Assembly: GCA_001592805.2 (NCBI GenBank)
Contig: CP051141.1
Span: 310,001 to 374,000, forward strand
Direction of reading: 5' to 3'
Source of the DNA: Peltaster fructicola
Lineage: Eukaryota > Ascomycota > Dothideomycetes
DNA length: 64,000 nt
Made by a program: the position numbers and the translations under genes. This document shows, one piece after another, positions 21,895-32,678 of this stretch. The notes beneath the pieces were generated by a model. The model ran no database searches. It saw only the letters and a list, made by a program, of their open reading frames with translations, and was not told where the DNA came from. Each line of letters starts with the position of its first letter. Position 1 is the first letter of the stretch.

Positions 21895-22922
21895 GTTATT
21901 TGACAAAGATCGTTATGCTGAAAGAGGAAGTTATAGCTCGGTGGTGGCTTGTGCTCAGTCGACGACTTTTTCCGGCTGCTGAGGAATCACGTCAACGTCA
22001 ACGTCGGCTTCATTTCATCTCCTAATTTACAGATACTGCGCATCGCGCTATCTCACCGCGTCTCGTGGTTGTGGCACAGTATTGTGTTTCGCTGGGCAGT
22101 GAACAATGCCACGATCAGGCACCACCCACAACTGAACCGCCTAATCTTCAGCGCACCAATCTGTGCGCTCTTCACGTCCGCAGCACGCCCACGATCGACT
22201 TGGCATTCGGAGCGACGGTGCTTTGAAGGTTTTGTGGCCAACCCAAGCATTATGGATTGGCGGGCGCAAGCTTTGCCGCTGCAAGATCTCGAGACAGTCG
22301 ATCTTGTAGGAAGAGGACAACGGAAAGGAAGTTGTGTGAAATCGAAAAGGAGGTTGACAAACACTTGAGGCACATGATCCAGGCGGGAGACGACAGAGGC
22401 GCGACTGCATGCTGATCTTGATGTCAAGTCAAGCTTCTAGCAGGTTAATATCGTAGTCTTGTCTAGTCTTCGTGTCTGTTTGACCTCAAGTTTGACGCTC
22501 GTTGTGCATACATTAAATGGTCGCGATTTGCCGCAAGCATCTCGACCTGCGCGGTTCACTGCAATCCACTTGACATACGCGCGAGTAAGTGATCCAACTA
22601 CAGACTTTTACCTTTCATCTGCTACCACGATAATCACACTTGCCTTTGCTCGCGTTCAAACACAGATACAGCAGCCTAAGGTGGAGCAAACAACAGTCGC
22701 ACCTCCCGCCTTCCTTTCATCAGCACAACTACACACGGCGGTTTGGTGAACAGCAAGCGGATCACCTAAACAAAGACCGAGTCCCTCAGCACGTATGTGG
22801 CAGCGTTCGAAAGCAGACACGTGAAAATATCAGTTTACGAAGCTGCCACCTTCTGCTCACCACAACAACAGCCACCTAAAGTCCATCAGCGCCACCGCAA
22901 AGAACCGACACACATCGCTGCC
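21895..22922. other. Divergent promoter region, GSH2 / SNF2 gene
   Basis: About 1 kb. It contains a small CGTCAA-type direct repeat near 21988 and a CACGTG hexamer near 22819. Frames on either strand lack ATG starts or family features. I call no gene. Confidence 0.4.
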
Positions 22923-25900
22923 ATGCATGCAGATCCTTCGAAGTGGTCGATCACAGAAGTGATCGACTTCTTCAAGAACGATGCACCTTCCTTTCTGCCT
23001 GACTATGAGAAGGACCTACGAGATGTTGCAGAGTCATGGTGTGCCGCTGTTCACGAACACAAACTCAACGGCAAGAGACTTCTGAAATACGTTGATCGCG
23101 AGTTCATTCGCAGTCAGCATCTAGGCAGCACGGTCCAAAACATTGCTATCGAAGAGTGTGTCGATCTCCTTCGCGATCGACATGATGAACCGACATCGCA
23201 AACATATTCTCTCGCAACTCCACCACACAAGGATCGTTCAACAGCTACTAGTCTTCCACAGCAGGCCACTAAATCGCCACCTAGCACAACACAATGCTTG
23301 ACAAACAACGAGGCCATAGTGTCAGAGGAGCACGACGACAACCCTAAAAGCAAGAAGAAGCGTAGACTCGTCGTTCTCGAGACAGTGGCACCACCCATCG
23401 CGAAGCCAGTCGCCGCCTTGCCAGTCAACAATTACATGCCATCAGAGCCATGCACACTCAACAGTATCTTCTACGGCAATACTCAACTCGGTGCAGAGGT
23501 CGAGTACGATACACTCTCTGCCAGATCTCAGCTCACAATGTTGGATGATTGCAACGACAAGACCTTCAAGTTCATCGCTGGTGGCATCTCACAAGCTCGA
23601 TCGCAATTCGTCTACAAGCACGTAAAGCGCTTCATGTTACGACAGAAGCTCGTGAGGATTACACGGAATCAAGAGAAGGCCGCATATCTCCTGCCATACG
23701 CACCGCCGATGTCATCTCAGCCATCAGCTACAGTCTTTCGCAAAGACGCTCAGGAAAGGTACATTGCTGTGCGCGAGAATGTACAAGACTCTGGGGACGG
23801 CGTCCGTGTCTCAGCAACATATCAGCACGTCCCAGAAGATGAGTACACTCACCTACTGCTCAAGTATCCCGAAAGAGAAAGTGAGGAGCCTTTGTCACTG
23901 CTCACAGCTGAAGACGATGCAACGTCGACCATATCTGGTGGTTTCGAAGACTCCAGTTCACTAAACGACGAGGAAATGGCCGAAGAAGGCGAAGACGAAG
24001 TCGAACTTCAGCTGGACAAGAAGAAGGCTCTACTCGACGATTTGGAGCGGTCAATCCGCTCAAACTGGAAACTCGAAAAGCTTCCCAGGTTGGAGAGCAC
24101 AGAGGCTCGCCGGACATGGAACCTGATGAAAAGAGACAAAGTCTACCGACAAGTGTTCATTGATGCTTCGAAGAACCGCATCGCCAGTCTAGAGGCAAGA
24201 CTCACGAATATGCGAGAGCAGTTCCTTACCAGCCAGGTCCTCGACGAGCGAGAGATAAATGCTATTGCTGGTTCATTCGAGCCAACGATCGAGGACATAA
24301 TGCTTGAGAGTTGGAAAATCGATGTCTATGGTAGACGAGTGCAGCCTGAAGGCATCATTAGCGCTCGGCGGAAGCAGCACAATCGAAGGTCGAAGTCTGT
24401 GATATCACAAACTGGTCTACCACTCGATCCTCGGAATCGCTTTACACCATCACCACAATCCAACACTGATGCCACGGACCTCGACGACTATGCTGATACT
24501 CCTGTCCCAGCTACACCGATTGATCTCCCCATTGAAGACATGGATATCGTGACCCATGAAACACAACACGGTCAGCAAGAAACTTATGTTGATGAAGATG
24601 ACGACTTCGAAGAGATGGACATCGACACTCGCGTCACCTCAGATCACCGCTTGGCGGTCCCCGTGGGCGAAGCAGACATGAACACTGATGCTCGTAATCT
24701 CCCAAATGCTGTCCGACAGGCTTACGTCGACGAAGATGACGAGTATTTCCCGGGAGTGGAATCGTTTATTCCAGCCCGGAAGGCAAGTCCTGTGGCCATA
24801 TCGTCGGACTCATCTGCATCACGTGCAGTTGTGAAGCGTAAGAACAAGCGCAAAAACAGGACGAAGGAGACCGCCAAAGTCGACCCTTATGTCGGCGAAC
24901 CATGGGACTTGACTGCAAATCTTATCGCACAGCTCGACCTCGATAGCTTGTCACGGAAGGAGGATCGTCTCAGGTTGCTCATCAAGCTGATACATGATGA
25001 GGGTGCCGAGTTCCTCGCTGCGCTCCGCAGATCGCAGACGTGTCACATCACTGAGGCCCAAGAGATTCTAGCCTGCTGCTTGAACGCTTTATCGCAAGGT
25101 GTCCTCATCGATCAGTCCATGTGCGACAAACCAGAGTTCATTACGCAGTTGGCGAATCTCTTCTTGGCATTCTATTTTTCCCAGCACCAATATTTCAAGG
25201 AATTGCCAACGGCAGAAGAGCTCAGAGAGGCCGCAAGTGACCGTGACCAGAGCGATGTGTTCGTTCTCCGCATCCGTAGCATACTTGAACGCAGCTCTTC
25301 GATGTTCCGCCAAGATCCTCGTAGGGAAGAGATCGTCCAGATCTCATCAGATGAGGAGACAACTAAGCACGAGAAGGGCAAGCGTAAGGCAAAATCTACA
25401 GTCAGAGATGCTTCTGCTACGAAGACTCGTCAAGCTGCACATGCGAGAGTCGAGCAGTATTCTCAGCGAAAGCTTTCACAGAACGACAGTCCCTCTCAGT
25501 CCAAGGATAGAAGGTTTATTGAGATCAACCCAGCACGTACAGACGATCAGCCTGCTATTCACATCGATCGGCACATCGCGCAGACCATCAAGGACTATCA
25601 AGTCACCGGAGTGCAATTCATGTGGCGTGAGCTGACAGCTGACAATGATGAAAGTATCAAGGGCTGTCTACTGGCGCATGACATGGGTCTGGGTAAGACT
25701 ATGCAGACAATCACAGTCTTGGTCGCCCTGTTCGATGCAGCAGCATCTGGGAATGAAGCTGTCCGCAAGCAATTGCCTGATAACTTGCAGCTTAGCGACG
25801 ATGTTGACACATACGCTCGCAGGCTTCGAGCTCTGATAGTGTGTCCAGCGGCTCTCCTCAATAACTGGACCACAGAGCTCAATCGTTGGGACAAGAAGAA

Positions 25901-27626
25901 CAGTCTAGGTGATATCTTCAGGCTTGAGTCTGGTCAGAAGACGGCAGAGCGGCTTCAAGCACTCACTGAATGGCACGACGTCGGTGGCGTGATGCTAATC
26001 GGATACTCATTGTATCGCACTATGGCAAAGCGCAAGGACGGGCCCAAACAACCCTTGGCCAACGCTGCCGAGCTGCTGTCCAATGAGCTCTTGACTGAGC
26101 AGAAGGTCGAAGAGCTCGCCTTGAACACAGCGAATATCGCCGTACTGGACGAGGCACAATGCATCAAGGACCACACCACGCAGACAAGCCAAGCAATTGC
26201 GCAAATCTCAGCGCGGTCTCGCATAGCACTCTCAGGGACACCTCTAAGCAATAAAGTCGACGAGATCTACGAACTCATCTCATGGGTTGCTCCCGGATAT
26301 CTCGGTTCACGGTCTGAATTCAACCGATACACTGCCATTCCCATCAAAGAAGGCTCCTATAAAGACGCCGATCCACCAGCCAAGAGAAAAGCGAAGAAGC
26401 GACTTGCAGTGTTGCGAGCAGACATCGACCCAAAGTATCTTCGAGCTGACATCACCGTGCTACAGGGTGACCTCAAACCCAAGGTTGAGTATATACTGAC
26501 AGTCGGCTTGAGTGAAGCACAGAAAGCAGCATATCGTCGCCTCATTGTTGCCTTCAATGCGGATGGAGTGACGCAAGAACTAACCACAATTTCTATCTTC
26601 ACCTGGCTCAACACATTGTCCTTGCTGATGGCGCATCCAAGCCTTTTCAGGGCGAAGTTGCTTTCGCTCAGGAAGCCCAAAGCACCACAGCCAAAACCTT
26701 CAAGACAAGCAAGTGTGGCACTGTCTGACGCAGTTACTTCCAATGCGACTGAAGCAGAGGAAGAAGCGCCTGTTCACGAGTTATACGCACATGGCTTCAC
26801 AGAAGCGATCGCCAAAGCCGTCGTTGGCGATCTCTCTGATGACATCGATCCATCACTTTCTGCGAAGACCAGTCTCTTCGTTGAGATTCTGCGCAATTCA
26901 CTACGTGTCAAGGACAAAATGCTGGTGTTCTCGAGCAACTTAGTGACACTCGACTACCTTCAGAATCTCATCAACCGCATGAGAGTCTCCTGCCGCCGCA
27001 TCGATGGGAACGTCAATGCTGATCTCCGAACTCGTCTCATTCGAGAATTCGAAGACGACGAGCCTGGCGTTCTACTTGTATCCACCAAGGCTGGTGCAGA
27101 AGGTTTCAACATCCAGTGCGCCAATCGTCTTGTCATCTTCGATTCTGAGTTCAACCCTTCCCACGAGCGCCAGGCGGTTGGACGCATGTATCGGATCGGT
27201 CAGCAGAAGCCAGTGTTTGTATATCGCTTCGTCGCTGGCGGCACGTTCGAGACCAACCTTCAGAATCTGCAGTTGCTGAAGATCAGCCTGTCTGACCAAG
27301 TCGTGGATAAGAAGGACTATAACAAGCATGCGAGCAGAAATGTCATGAAATGGCTGTACAATCCCCAGGAGGTTCAACAGCACGAATTGAGTCAATGGGT
27401 CGGCAAGGACCCTGAAGGTCTGGATCCGATTCTCAAAGCCCAGCTCCAAGAGGATGGACAGCCGGGTATCGATCGGATCTATGCTATCAAGACAACGGAA
27501 ACCCTGCAAGTCGACGCAGTCGATGAAGCGCTCAATGAGCATGAGCAGCGAGAGGTCGATCTCGAGATCAACCACGCCAGAGAGCGACGTCGACGAGACC
27601 GTATGCCGGCGTTGACTATGCGCTGA
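22923..27626 (+). CDS. SNF2-family DNA translocase with N-terminal SAM-like region (Rad54/ATRX/ARIP4-like)
   Basis: Nuclear ATP-dependent chromatin or DNA translocase, single exon, 1,567 aa from ATG 22923 (the open frame starts earlier at a non-ATG codon). Residues 1-90 (WSITEVIDFFKNDAP through VDLLRDRH) resemble a SAM/DAG-type helical domain. A long acidic, disordered region follows. The ATPase begins near residue 888 (IKDYQVTGVQFMW), with Walker A DMGLGKT (~919), DEAQ box (~1076) and SGTPLSN (~1103). The C-terminal helicase lobe (~1318-1455) includes VLLVSTKAGAEGFNIQ and the QAVGRMYRIGQ arginine-finger motif. The tail is acidic then basic. The insert between lobes and the VSTKAGAEGFN motif point to the Rad54/ATRX/ARIP4 group; the exact subfamily is not settled. 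Confidence 0.9.
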   Translation: MHADPSKWSITEVIDFFKNDAPSFLPDYEKDLRDVAESWCAAVHEHKLNGKRLLKYVDREFIRSQHLGSTVQNIAIEECVDLLRDRHDEPTSQTYSLATPPHKDRSTATSLPQQATKSPPSTTQCLTNNEAIVSEEHDDNPKSKKKRRLVVLETVAPPIAKPVAALPVNNYMPSEPCTLNSIFYGNTQLGAEVEYDTLSARSQLTMLDDCNDKTFKFIAGGISQARSQFVYKHVKRFMLRQKLVRITRNQEKAAYLLPYAPPMSSQPSATVFRKDAQERYIAVRENVQDSGDGVRVSATYQHVPEDEYTHLLLKYPERESEEPLSLLTAEDDATSTISGGFEDSSSLNDEEMAEEGEDEVELQLDKKKALLDDLERSIRSNWKLEKLPRLESTEARRTWNLMKRDKVYRQVFIDASKNRIASLEARLTNMREQFLTSQVLDEREINAIAGSFEPTIEDIMLESWKIDVYGRRVQPEGIISARRKQHNRRSKSVISQTGLPLDPRNRFTPSPQSNTDATDLDDYADTPVPATPIDLPIEDMDIVTHETQHGQQETYVDEDDDFEEMDIDTRVTSDHRLAVPVGEADMNTDARNLPNAVRQAYVDEDDEYFPGVESFIPARKASPVAISSDSSASRAVVKRKNKRKNRTKETAKVDPYVGEPWDLTANLIAQLDLDSLSRKEDRLRLLIKLIHDEGAEFLAALRRSQTCHITEAQEILACCLNALSQGVLIDQSMCDKPEFITQLANLFLAFYFSQHQYFKELPTAEELREAASDRDQSDVFVLRIRSILERSSSMFRQDPRREEIVQISSDEETTKHEKGKRKAKSTVRDASATKTRQAAHARVEQYSQRKLSQNDSPSQSKDRRFIEINPARTDDQPAIHIDRHIAQTIKDYQVTGVQFMWRELTADNDESIKGCLLAHDMGLGKTMQTITVLVALFDAAASGNEAVRKQLPDNLQLSDDVDTYARRLRALIVCPAALLNNWTTELNRWDKKNSLGDIFRLESGQKTAERLQALTEWHDVGGVMLIGYSLYRTMAKRKDGPKQPLANAAELLSNELLTEQKVEELALNTANIAVLDEAQCIKDHTTQTSQAIAQISARSRIALSGTPLSNKVDEIYELISWVAPGYLGSRSEFNRYTAIPIKEGSYKDADPPAKRKAKKRLAVLRADIDPKYLRADITVLQGDLKPKVEYILTVGLSEAQKAAYRRLIVAFNADGVTQELTTISIFTWLNTLSLLMAHPSLFRAKLLSLRKPKAPQPKPSRQASVALSDAVTSNATEAEEEAPVHELYAHGFTEAIAKAVVGDLSDDIDPSLSAKTSLFVEILRNSLRVKDKMLVFSSNLVTLDYLQNLINRMRVSCRRIDGNVNADLRTRLIREFEDDEPGVLLVSTKAGAEGFNIQCANRLVIFDSEFNPSHERQAVGRMYRIGQQKPVFVYRFVAGGTFETNLQNLQLLKISLSDQVVDKKDYNKHASRNVMKWLYNPQEVQQHELSQWVGKDPEGLDPILKAQLQEDGQPGIDRIYAIKTTETLQVDAVDEALNEHEQREVDLEINHARERRRRDRMPALTMR

Positions 27627-27741
27627 GCAGCGGTGAAGCATGTACAACAAGTCAAGCAATGCCATCTCATAACGAGCTTTCGAATGCCTGGCTAGGGCGT
27701 CTCGGTGAAGATACATGTATGTCAATCTGGGCCATGTCTAC

Positions 27742-28842
27742 TCAATTAATCATCCTGCTGCTTCCTGTCGCTTTCACTGATGTCTCCGGCGCCTGGTTCT
27801 TGGCAAAGCCTTGCACATTGGCCCCGATTGCTTGCATATCTGGATCAATTTCTCCCTCGTGTGTCTCTCCTTCAGGCTTGGCCACATATTTCTTGACGAT
27901 ATTGGTAAGCTCGACGTCATTTTCTCGGTCATGAAGCCAGGCATTGTACTGATCCCACCACCATTGGTGTGTCACACCATCATTGCCTCGATAGCCAGCA
28001 GTTCCATCCTCGTGGATCCTAGCTGCCCATGGCTTGTCGACGATGTAGTGTAGGCATATGACTTCGTTGTCACGCCACATGTTCTCGTGCCAGTAGCGCA
28101 TCGTCTTCAGGGCATTGAATTGCCAGCCGACTGTCCTCCATTTGTTCCTGAAGAACTCTGCGAGGAAGTCCTGGTCAGGAAACTTGAACTTCGAAAGCAG
28201 CGGTGTTGTGTTGAAAAAGTGCAGCATCTTCGACCATAGCTCAGGTGTTGGGTGGTATAAGAACTGGCCAGAGTTCAATAGATGGTATGTCGGCCTCGAA
28301 TCTGGCTGGACAGGCGTAGGCTTCGTGAGAGCACCGGGATGTGACACAGGTGTGAAGCCACAATTCTCTTCTGTCCAGTCCTCTGGTGCCCAAGCATCGT
28401 TCTCCTTGTTGCAGACACAAGCATGACTTGCGGCTATCCAGTCTCCAGGGAGGTCTTCTCCAAGCTCGAAGACACAGTCCATGTTCTTGTTGAAGATAGC
28501 CATGTCAGCATCAAGATAACAGACAGTATCATAGCCAAAGATCTCGAAGACTCTCAGCTTCGTCCAGGTATCGGTGAAGCGTTCTGCAATTAACCAGGTC
28601 TTGACGTTCTCTGGTGGCAGAAGCATCTCGCATTGGTGTAATATGAGATTGACCTTGGGTGCCTCGAGCTCAAGCGCACGCACTGCCTCTGCCTTGAGAC
28701 TCGGAGGATACAGAACGATAAGAGGATATTGTGAGCCATGTTTCTTGAGCGTGTATGCCAGGACAATGACTCCAGCAAGGTAGTTGGCTCTTGTGATGAG
28801 GGTTGTGTATGCATACTTTTTGACCTGCCCTGCTGTACTCAT
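27742..28842 (-). CDS. Glycosyltransferase family 8 (glycogenin / galactinol-synthase-like)
   Basis: Single-exon 366-residue retaining glycosyltransferase. The fold begins YAYTTLITRANYLAGVIVLA, and the metal-binding DxD is in YLDADMAIF (~residue 115). LNSGQFLYHP and FPDQDFLAEFF are family motifs, and HYIVDKPW is the conserved C-terminal His/Lys segment. No signal peptide or membrane anchor is seen, so it is probably cytosolic. Sequence style is closer to fungal galactinol-synthase-like GT8 proteins than to canonical glycogenin, which carries a long glucosylated tail; donor and acceptor cannot be decided here. It converges with the SNF2 gene, ~115 bases apart. Start is ATG 28842. Confidence 0.85.
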   Translation of the reverse strand: MSTAGQVKKYAYTTLITRANYLAGVIVLAYTLKKHGSQYPLIVLYPPSLKAEAVRALELEAPKVNLILHQCEMLLPPENVKTWLIAERFTDTWTKLRVFEIFGYDTVCYLDADMAIFNKNMDCVFELGEDLPGDWIAASHACVCNKENDAWAPEDWTEENCGFTPVSHPGALTKPTPVQPDSRPTYHLLNSGQFLYHPTPELWSKMLHFFNTTPLLSKFKFPDQDFLAEFFRNKWRTVGWQFNALKTMRYWHENMWRDNEVICLHYIVDKPWAARIHEDGTAGYRGNDGVTHQWWWDQYNAWLHDRENDVELTNIVKKYVAKPEGETHEGEIDPDMQAIGANVQGFAKNQAPETSVKATGSSRMIN

Positions 28843-29156
28843 CTTGACGACAGTCTACTGCGAGTAATGCAAGGAAAAGCAAGGAACAATACAGACCGAA
28901 GGCTGTCAATTGTACAGTGTGTTTGGAATGTGCGTAGATGATGGTCCATGGCGTTCCTTGGGACACTTCATGACGTACAACATCACGATCATTTTAGCAC
29001 AATGAAGGATATCGACAGTTGAAGCCTTCTCGATGACACATGATGCTGTTGATACAATGCTAGATGTACATCGTGCCTCCACTGGACAGGAATGCTTCCA
29101 AGTTGTAAAGCACCCAAATGGACAAGTACACGCTAGAATATGCTACATAAGGACCA
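28843..29156. other. Intergenic, GT8 promoter side
   Basis: This 314-base gap lies between the CTR9 stop and the GT8 start (both minus strand). Nothing recognised. Confidence 0.4.
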
Positions 29157-32100
29157 CTACTCATCACCATCCTCGTCCTCATCATCTAGGACTCTGGCAG
29201 GACGTCGAACCTTTGGTCGTGATACCTCATCATCCTCCATGACTTGGTCACCATTGGCCTCAGCGTCAACTTCGTCCTTGAGCTCCCCGACCAGTTGTGC
29301 TGCATCAGCATCGTCCTCACTGGAATCCTCGACCATCTCTGAAGACTTGTACTTGCTAGGCTTGGCTGCGCTCTTTTTCTCGAGCCTTCTCTTCTTCGTC
29401 TTGCGTTTTGGAGCACTCTGTTCGTCTTCGGAGCCAGAGGCAGCTGCTGTAGACGAGCGATCGGCTTTGCCTCCTGCATCCTCGTCACTATCGTTGATGA
29501 GATCGTCTTCGCTGTCGTCGGACTTCTTCTTGCGCTTCTTTCGCTTCTCTGGATCTGCAGCAGGACGACGCTTCTTCTCACGCTTCTTGCGTTCGCCGGT
29601 CGCTTCGTCTGTGGTCAGCTCTGCTTCCTCACGCGCCTTCTCCTCTTCGATGCGCTGCTGGATGAGCACCTGCTCTTCCTCCATCATGCGCTCACGCTCT
29701 TCACGGATCTTGCGACGCCTGGCTTCGACTTCTTCCTCAGCCTTGCGCTTCTCCTCCTCACGCCTGCGAATCTCTTCTTCTCGTCTGCGGCGTGCTTCTT
29801 CAAGACGGGTCTGATTCTTACGTTCGTACTCCTCTTGCTTCTCGAGAGCGGTGCCGAGTTGTCGCTTCATTGTGTTACGACCCATGTTGGCACGCTGTTC
29901 GATGATCTCTCGAGGAAATGGTGGGTTTGGTGCTTGAGCAATCTCGCCGAATGTCTCAATAGCTTCGTCGAGTCCCTGCGATGCCGCTTGTACATCTGCT
30001 ACAGTTCGCTGCACTTCACCAGTGTTGATAACGAGTTGTGCGATCTGCATCTGAATGAATGCGACGTTGAAGCGGTAGTTGACTTCATCCTTGGCGCCCT
30101 TGGCTGCCTCAATGGCACGCTGAGAGTGACCGAGACTAGTCTTGTATGACTCGAGTCGTGATTCAGTTCGTTCTGCCTTACCTCTCGTGTACCATACTCG
30201 ACCAAGACAGGCTAGTAGAACAGCCTGTTGTGGATCGGTACTTCTGAGCTTGGAGAGTGCAGCCTCATAGTTCTCGATGCTGCGCGCAAATTGTCCAGAG
30301 TCTGCAAAGACGTGTCCAAGGTTGATGAAAACACTTGCGTCCTTGACAGTCTCCCGCACTTTCGAGAAGATCTGCATGGCATTCGATCTGTCCTTTTTGT
30401 CTTCGACGAGAGCAATACCCATGCCTTGGGCAGCGTATGCATTTCGAGGATCGAGAGTGAGAACTTTGTCAAAGAACTCAACAGCGCGCATGTACACTTT
30501 GCTGCGTCGCTCCTTGTCCTGGTCTGTCTGTCGTGGCATCTCTCGTGCGACTGCCAAGTGCACATTGCCCATACCTGTAAGGGCATATAGATCGTGCTTG
30601 TCGTACGTTTGGAGAGTTTGCTTGTAATGCCTTTGTTCTTGGTCCTCGTTGAGGGCAAGAGTCTTCTTCTTTGATTTGTTGACGTACCAGCCATACATCG
30701 TGCGCACCTCAAGATTGCCAGGATCTGCATCGAGCAGTGCTTTGATCGCTGTGACTCCAGTTGCAGGGTCATCATTGAGTGCGATGTAAGCTAGACGGAG
30801 GCTTGCATCTGTGTAATCCGGATGTCGTTGCAGCAGAGAGGTATACACATTCTTTGCTTCGTCGTTCATGTACTCGGCTTCATAGACACGAGCCAAGTTG
30901 AAACTGATGGTCGTTACGAGTGCATCGGTCTCGCTGGGCTCGTCTTCTCGCTTGACACATGCGCTTAGGGCTGTCTGGAAGTATTCTCTGGCAATTGCAT
31001 ACTTCTCAGCCTGAAATTGGAAGCAGGCAATGTTGTTGAGCAGTTGAGGACTGATCAGCTCTCTCATTGCCTTGCGTTGTTCCTCGACGTCGTCAATGCC
31101 TTCAGGTTTGTCTTCCTCGTCAATGCCGTCGAGCTCGATCTGTTCGACCTGTAGTAGACATCCTAACGACTTCTCTGGAGCCTCGCCTTCGTAGAGACGC
31201 GCGAGTGTGAGTAGGACCGATGTGTCTGGTTCGAGATTGCGCTTGGTGTCACGCCACGCTGTGCGAACTTGCTCGAGCAATGCGATGGCCTTTCGTCGCT
31301 CTGCAATCTGCTCTTCTCGTGTTGCAGCTGTGTTTGAGAAGACGTCTTCAGCATACAGCATGCCTAGCAGCGTTTGTACTTCCACACTCTTGCCCTGGGC
31401 CAGCATCTTTTCAAGCCTAAATTTCGCTCCATCGTAGTCCTTCTGCAGCGTTCGTAGTTGTGCAGCACCAAACTTCGCAGGCGCATATCCTTTCTCATCA
31501 CCACCTCTTGCTTGATCTGACTTGGCATAGCAATCTGCAGCCATGGTGGTGTCGTTCTGGTAATGTGCCTGTCGCGCGCGAAGGTACCAGCCGTCACTGG
31601 CAATTGTGGCTGTGTCTGTGAGCTCAACGGCGCGCTTGGCGAGTTTGTCGACGTTCTGCCATTGCTTGCGCAGGAGAAAGTAGCTGCCAAAGGTCGCGCA
31701 TGTAAGTGGTTGCATGTCGTTTATCTTAAAAGACGACTGCGTGTGTACCGTCATGGCTTTCTTGTACAGGGTGCCAAATGTCTCACTGGAGGTCGAGTGG
31801 TGGCTGCATTGATCGAGATAGTGGAGTGCGACGAGCTGATGTGCGATTGCAGAGTCCTGGTTGAGTTCCAAAGCACGCTCCCAAGCGGCATTTGCATGCT
31901 CTTTGTGTCCTAGCTGCCACAGACAGCAACCAATACCAATGCGCGGATCTGGTTCGAGAAGGTCGGGTGCGCTCTCGAGGGCCTTTTGGTAGAGCTGTAG
32001 AGATTCCGCATACTTTCCGAGAGAATATAGTGTCCTAGCTCTTCCTAACAAAGCCATGATGTTGCTGCCCTGGGTATGACGAAGTGCATCATCGAAGCCT

Positions 32101-32678
32101 TTCATAGCTTGTGTAAGTGCCTCTTGCGAAGATCCTACGCCCGTCTTGCCAGTCAGAAGAGGAGCTCGTAGCAGCGAGAGAACTCCGCGCGCAAGGAAGA
32201 GTGGTGGATATGATGGATTGATCCTCGAAGCCTCGTTGAGTGTGCCTGTGGCCGCCTGGAGCCATGTGTCCTTGGTGCTGTATGAATCCGCAGCGCCCTC
32301 TGGCGCAACACGCGCGACATGTCGGGCTTGCCAGAGCTGTAGCCAGCACAGGACTGTGAGCAGAGCGAGCTTATCCTCTGCTTTTCCTCTTGACTGCGCT
32401 GCGAGACCTTTTCTTATGATGTCTATCGCTGTATCGATCTTCCTTTGTTTCGCGTATGCCAGCGCGATTGTGATCCAGTATGCCTTTGCAGCATTCTCGG
32501 CCTCGAGCAAGCCACAGAGCTCGTCAACCTCGTCGGCGAGTTCGAGAAGATCCAGGTTGACAGCCTCATCTTCCTCGCCGCGCACTGGAATATCGATTAC
32601 ATTAGGGATGTCCTGAAATCTCTTGAATGAGGTTGCGGGTGTGCCGTTGGTGTGACCATTCTGCTGAGCTGGTGCCAT
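29157..32678 (-). CDS. CTR9: Paf1 complex subunit CTR9 (TPR protein)
   Basis: Scaffold of the Paf1 complex, which travels with RNA polymerase II and supports histone H2B ubiquitination and H3 methylation. Single exon, 1,173 aa. The N-terminus RFQDIPNVIDIPVRGEEDEA is the typical Ctr9 opening. TPR repeats extend from about residue 60 to 870 (for example LLGRARTLYSLGKYAESLQL and ARVYEAEYMNDEAKNVYTSL). They are followed by a highly charged coiled coil (~930-1000, EARRRREEEIRRREEEKRK) and a K/R then D/E-rich tail ending DDEDEDGDE, as in other Ctr9 proteins. Nothing is missing. Start is ATG 32678. Confidence 0.95.
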   Translation of the reverse strand: MAPAQQNGHTNGTPATSFKRFQDIPNVIDIPVRGEEDEAVNLDLLELADEVDELCGLLEAENAAKAYWITIALAYAKQRKIDTAIDIIRKGLAAQSRGKAEDKLALLTVLCWLQLWQARHVARVAPEGAADSYSTKDTWLQAATGTLNEASRINPSYPPLFLARGVLSLLRAPLLTGKTGVGSSQEALTQAMKGFDDALRHTQGSNIMALLGRARTLYSLGKYAESLQLYQKALESAPDLLEPDPRIGIGCCLWQLGHKEHANAAWERALELNQDSAIAHQLVALHYLDQCSHHSTSSETFGTLYKKAMTVHTQSSFKINDMQPLTCATFGSYFLLRKQWQNVDKLAKRAVELTDTATIASDGWYLRARQAHYQNDTTMAADCYAKSDQARGGDEKGYAPAKFGAAQLRTLQKDYDGAKFRLEKMLAQGKSVEVQTLLGMLYAEDVFSNTAATREEQIAERRKAIALLEQVRTAWRDTKRNLEPDTSVLLTLARLYEGEAPEKSLGCLLQVEQIELDGIDEEDKPEGIDDVEEQRKAMRELISPQLLNNIACFQFQAEKYAIAREYFQTALSACVKREDEPSETDALVTTISFNLARVYEAEYMNDEAKNVYTSLLQRHPDYTDASLRLAYIALNDDPATGVTAIKALLDADPGNLEVRTMYGWYVNKSKKKTLALNEDQEQRHYKQTLQTYDKHDLYALTGMGNVHLAVAREMPRQTDQDKERRSKVYMRAVEFFDKVLTLDPRNAYAAQGMGIALVEDKKDRSNAMQIFSKVRETVKDASVFINLGHVFADSGQFARSIENYEAALSKLRSTDPQQAVLLACLGRVWYTRGKAERTESRLESYKTSLGHSQRAIEAAKGAKDEVNYRFNVAFIQMQIAQLVINTGEVQRTVADVQAASQGLDEAIETFGEIAQAPNPPFPREIIEQRANMGRNTMKRQLGTALEKQEEYERKNQTRLEEARRRREEEIRRREEEKRKAEEEVEARRRKIREERERMMEEEQVLIQQRIEEEKAREEAELTTDEATGERKKREKKRRPAADPEKRKKRKKKSDDSEDDLINDSDEDAGGKADRSSTAAASGSEDEQSAPKRKTKKRRLEKKSAAKPSKYKSSEMVEDSSEDDADAAQLVGELKDEVDAEANGDQVMEDDEVSRPKVRRPARVLDDEDEDGDE

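Noticed and set aside
29140-29814. Ser-rich plus-strand frame of 224 codons
   Set aside because: Antisense shadow of the charged C-terminus of CTR9; serine runs come from reverse-complemented Glu/Lys codons.
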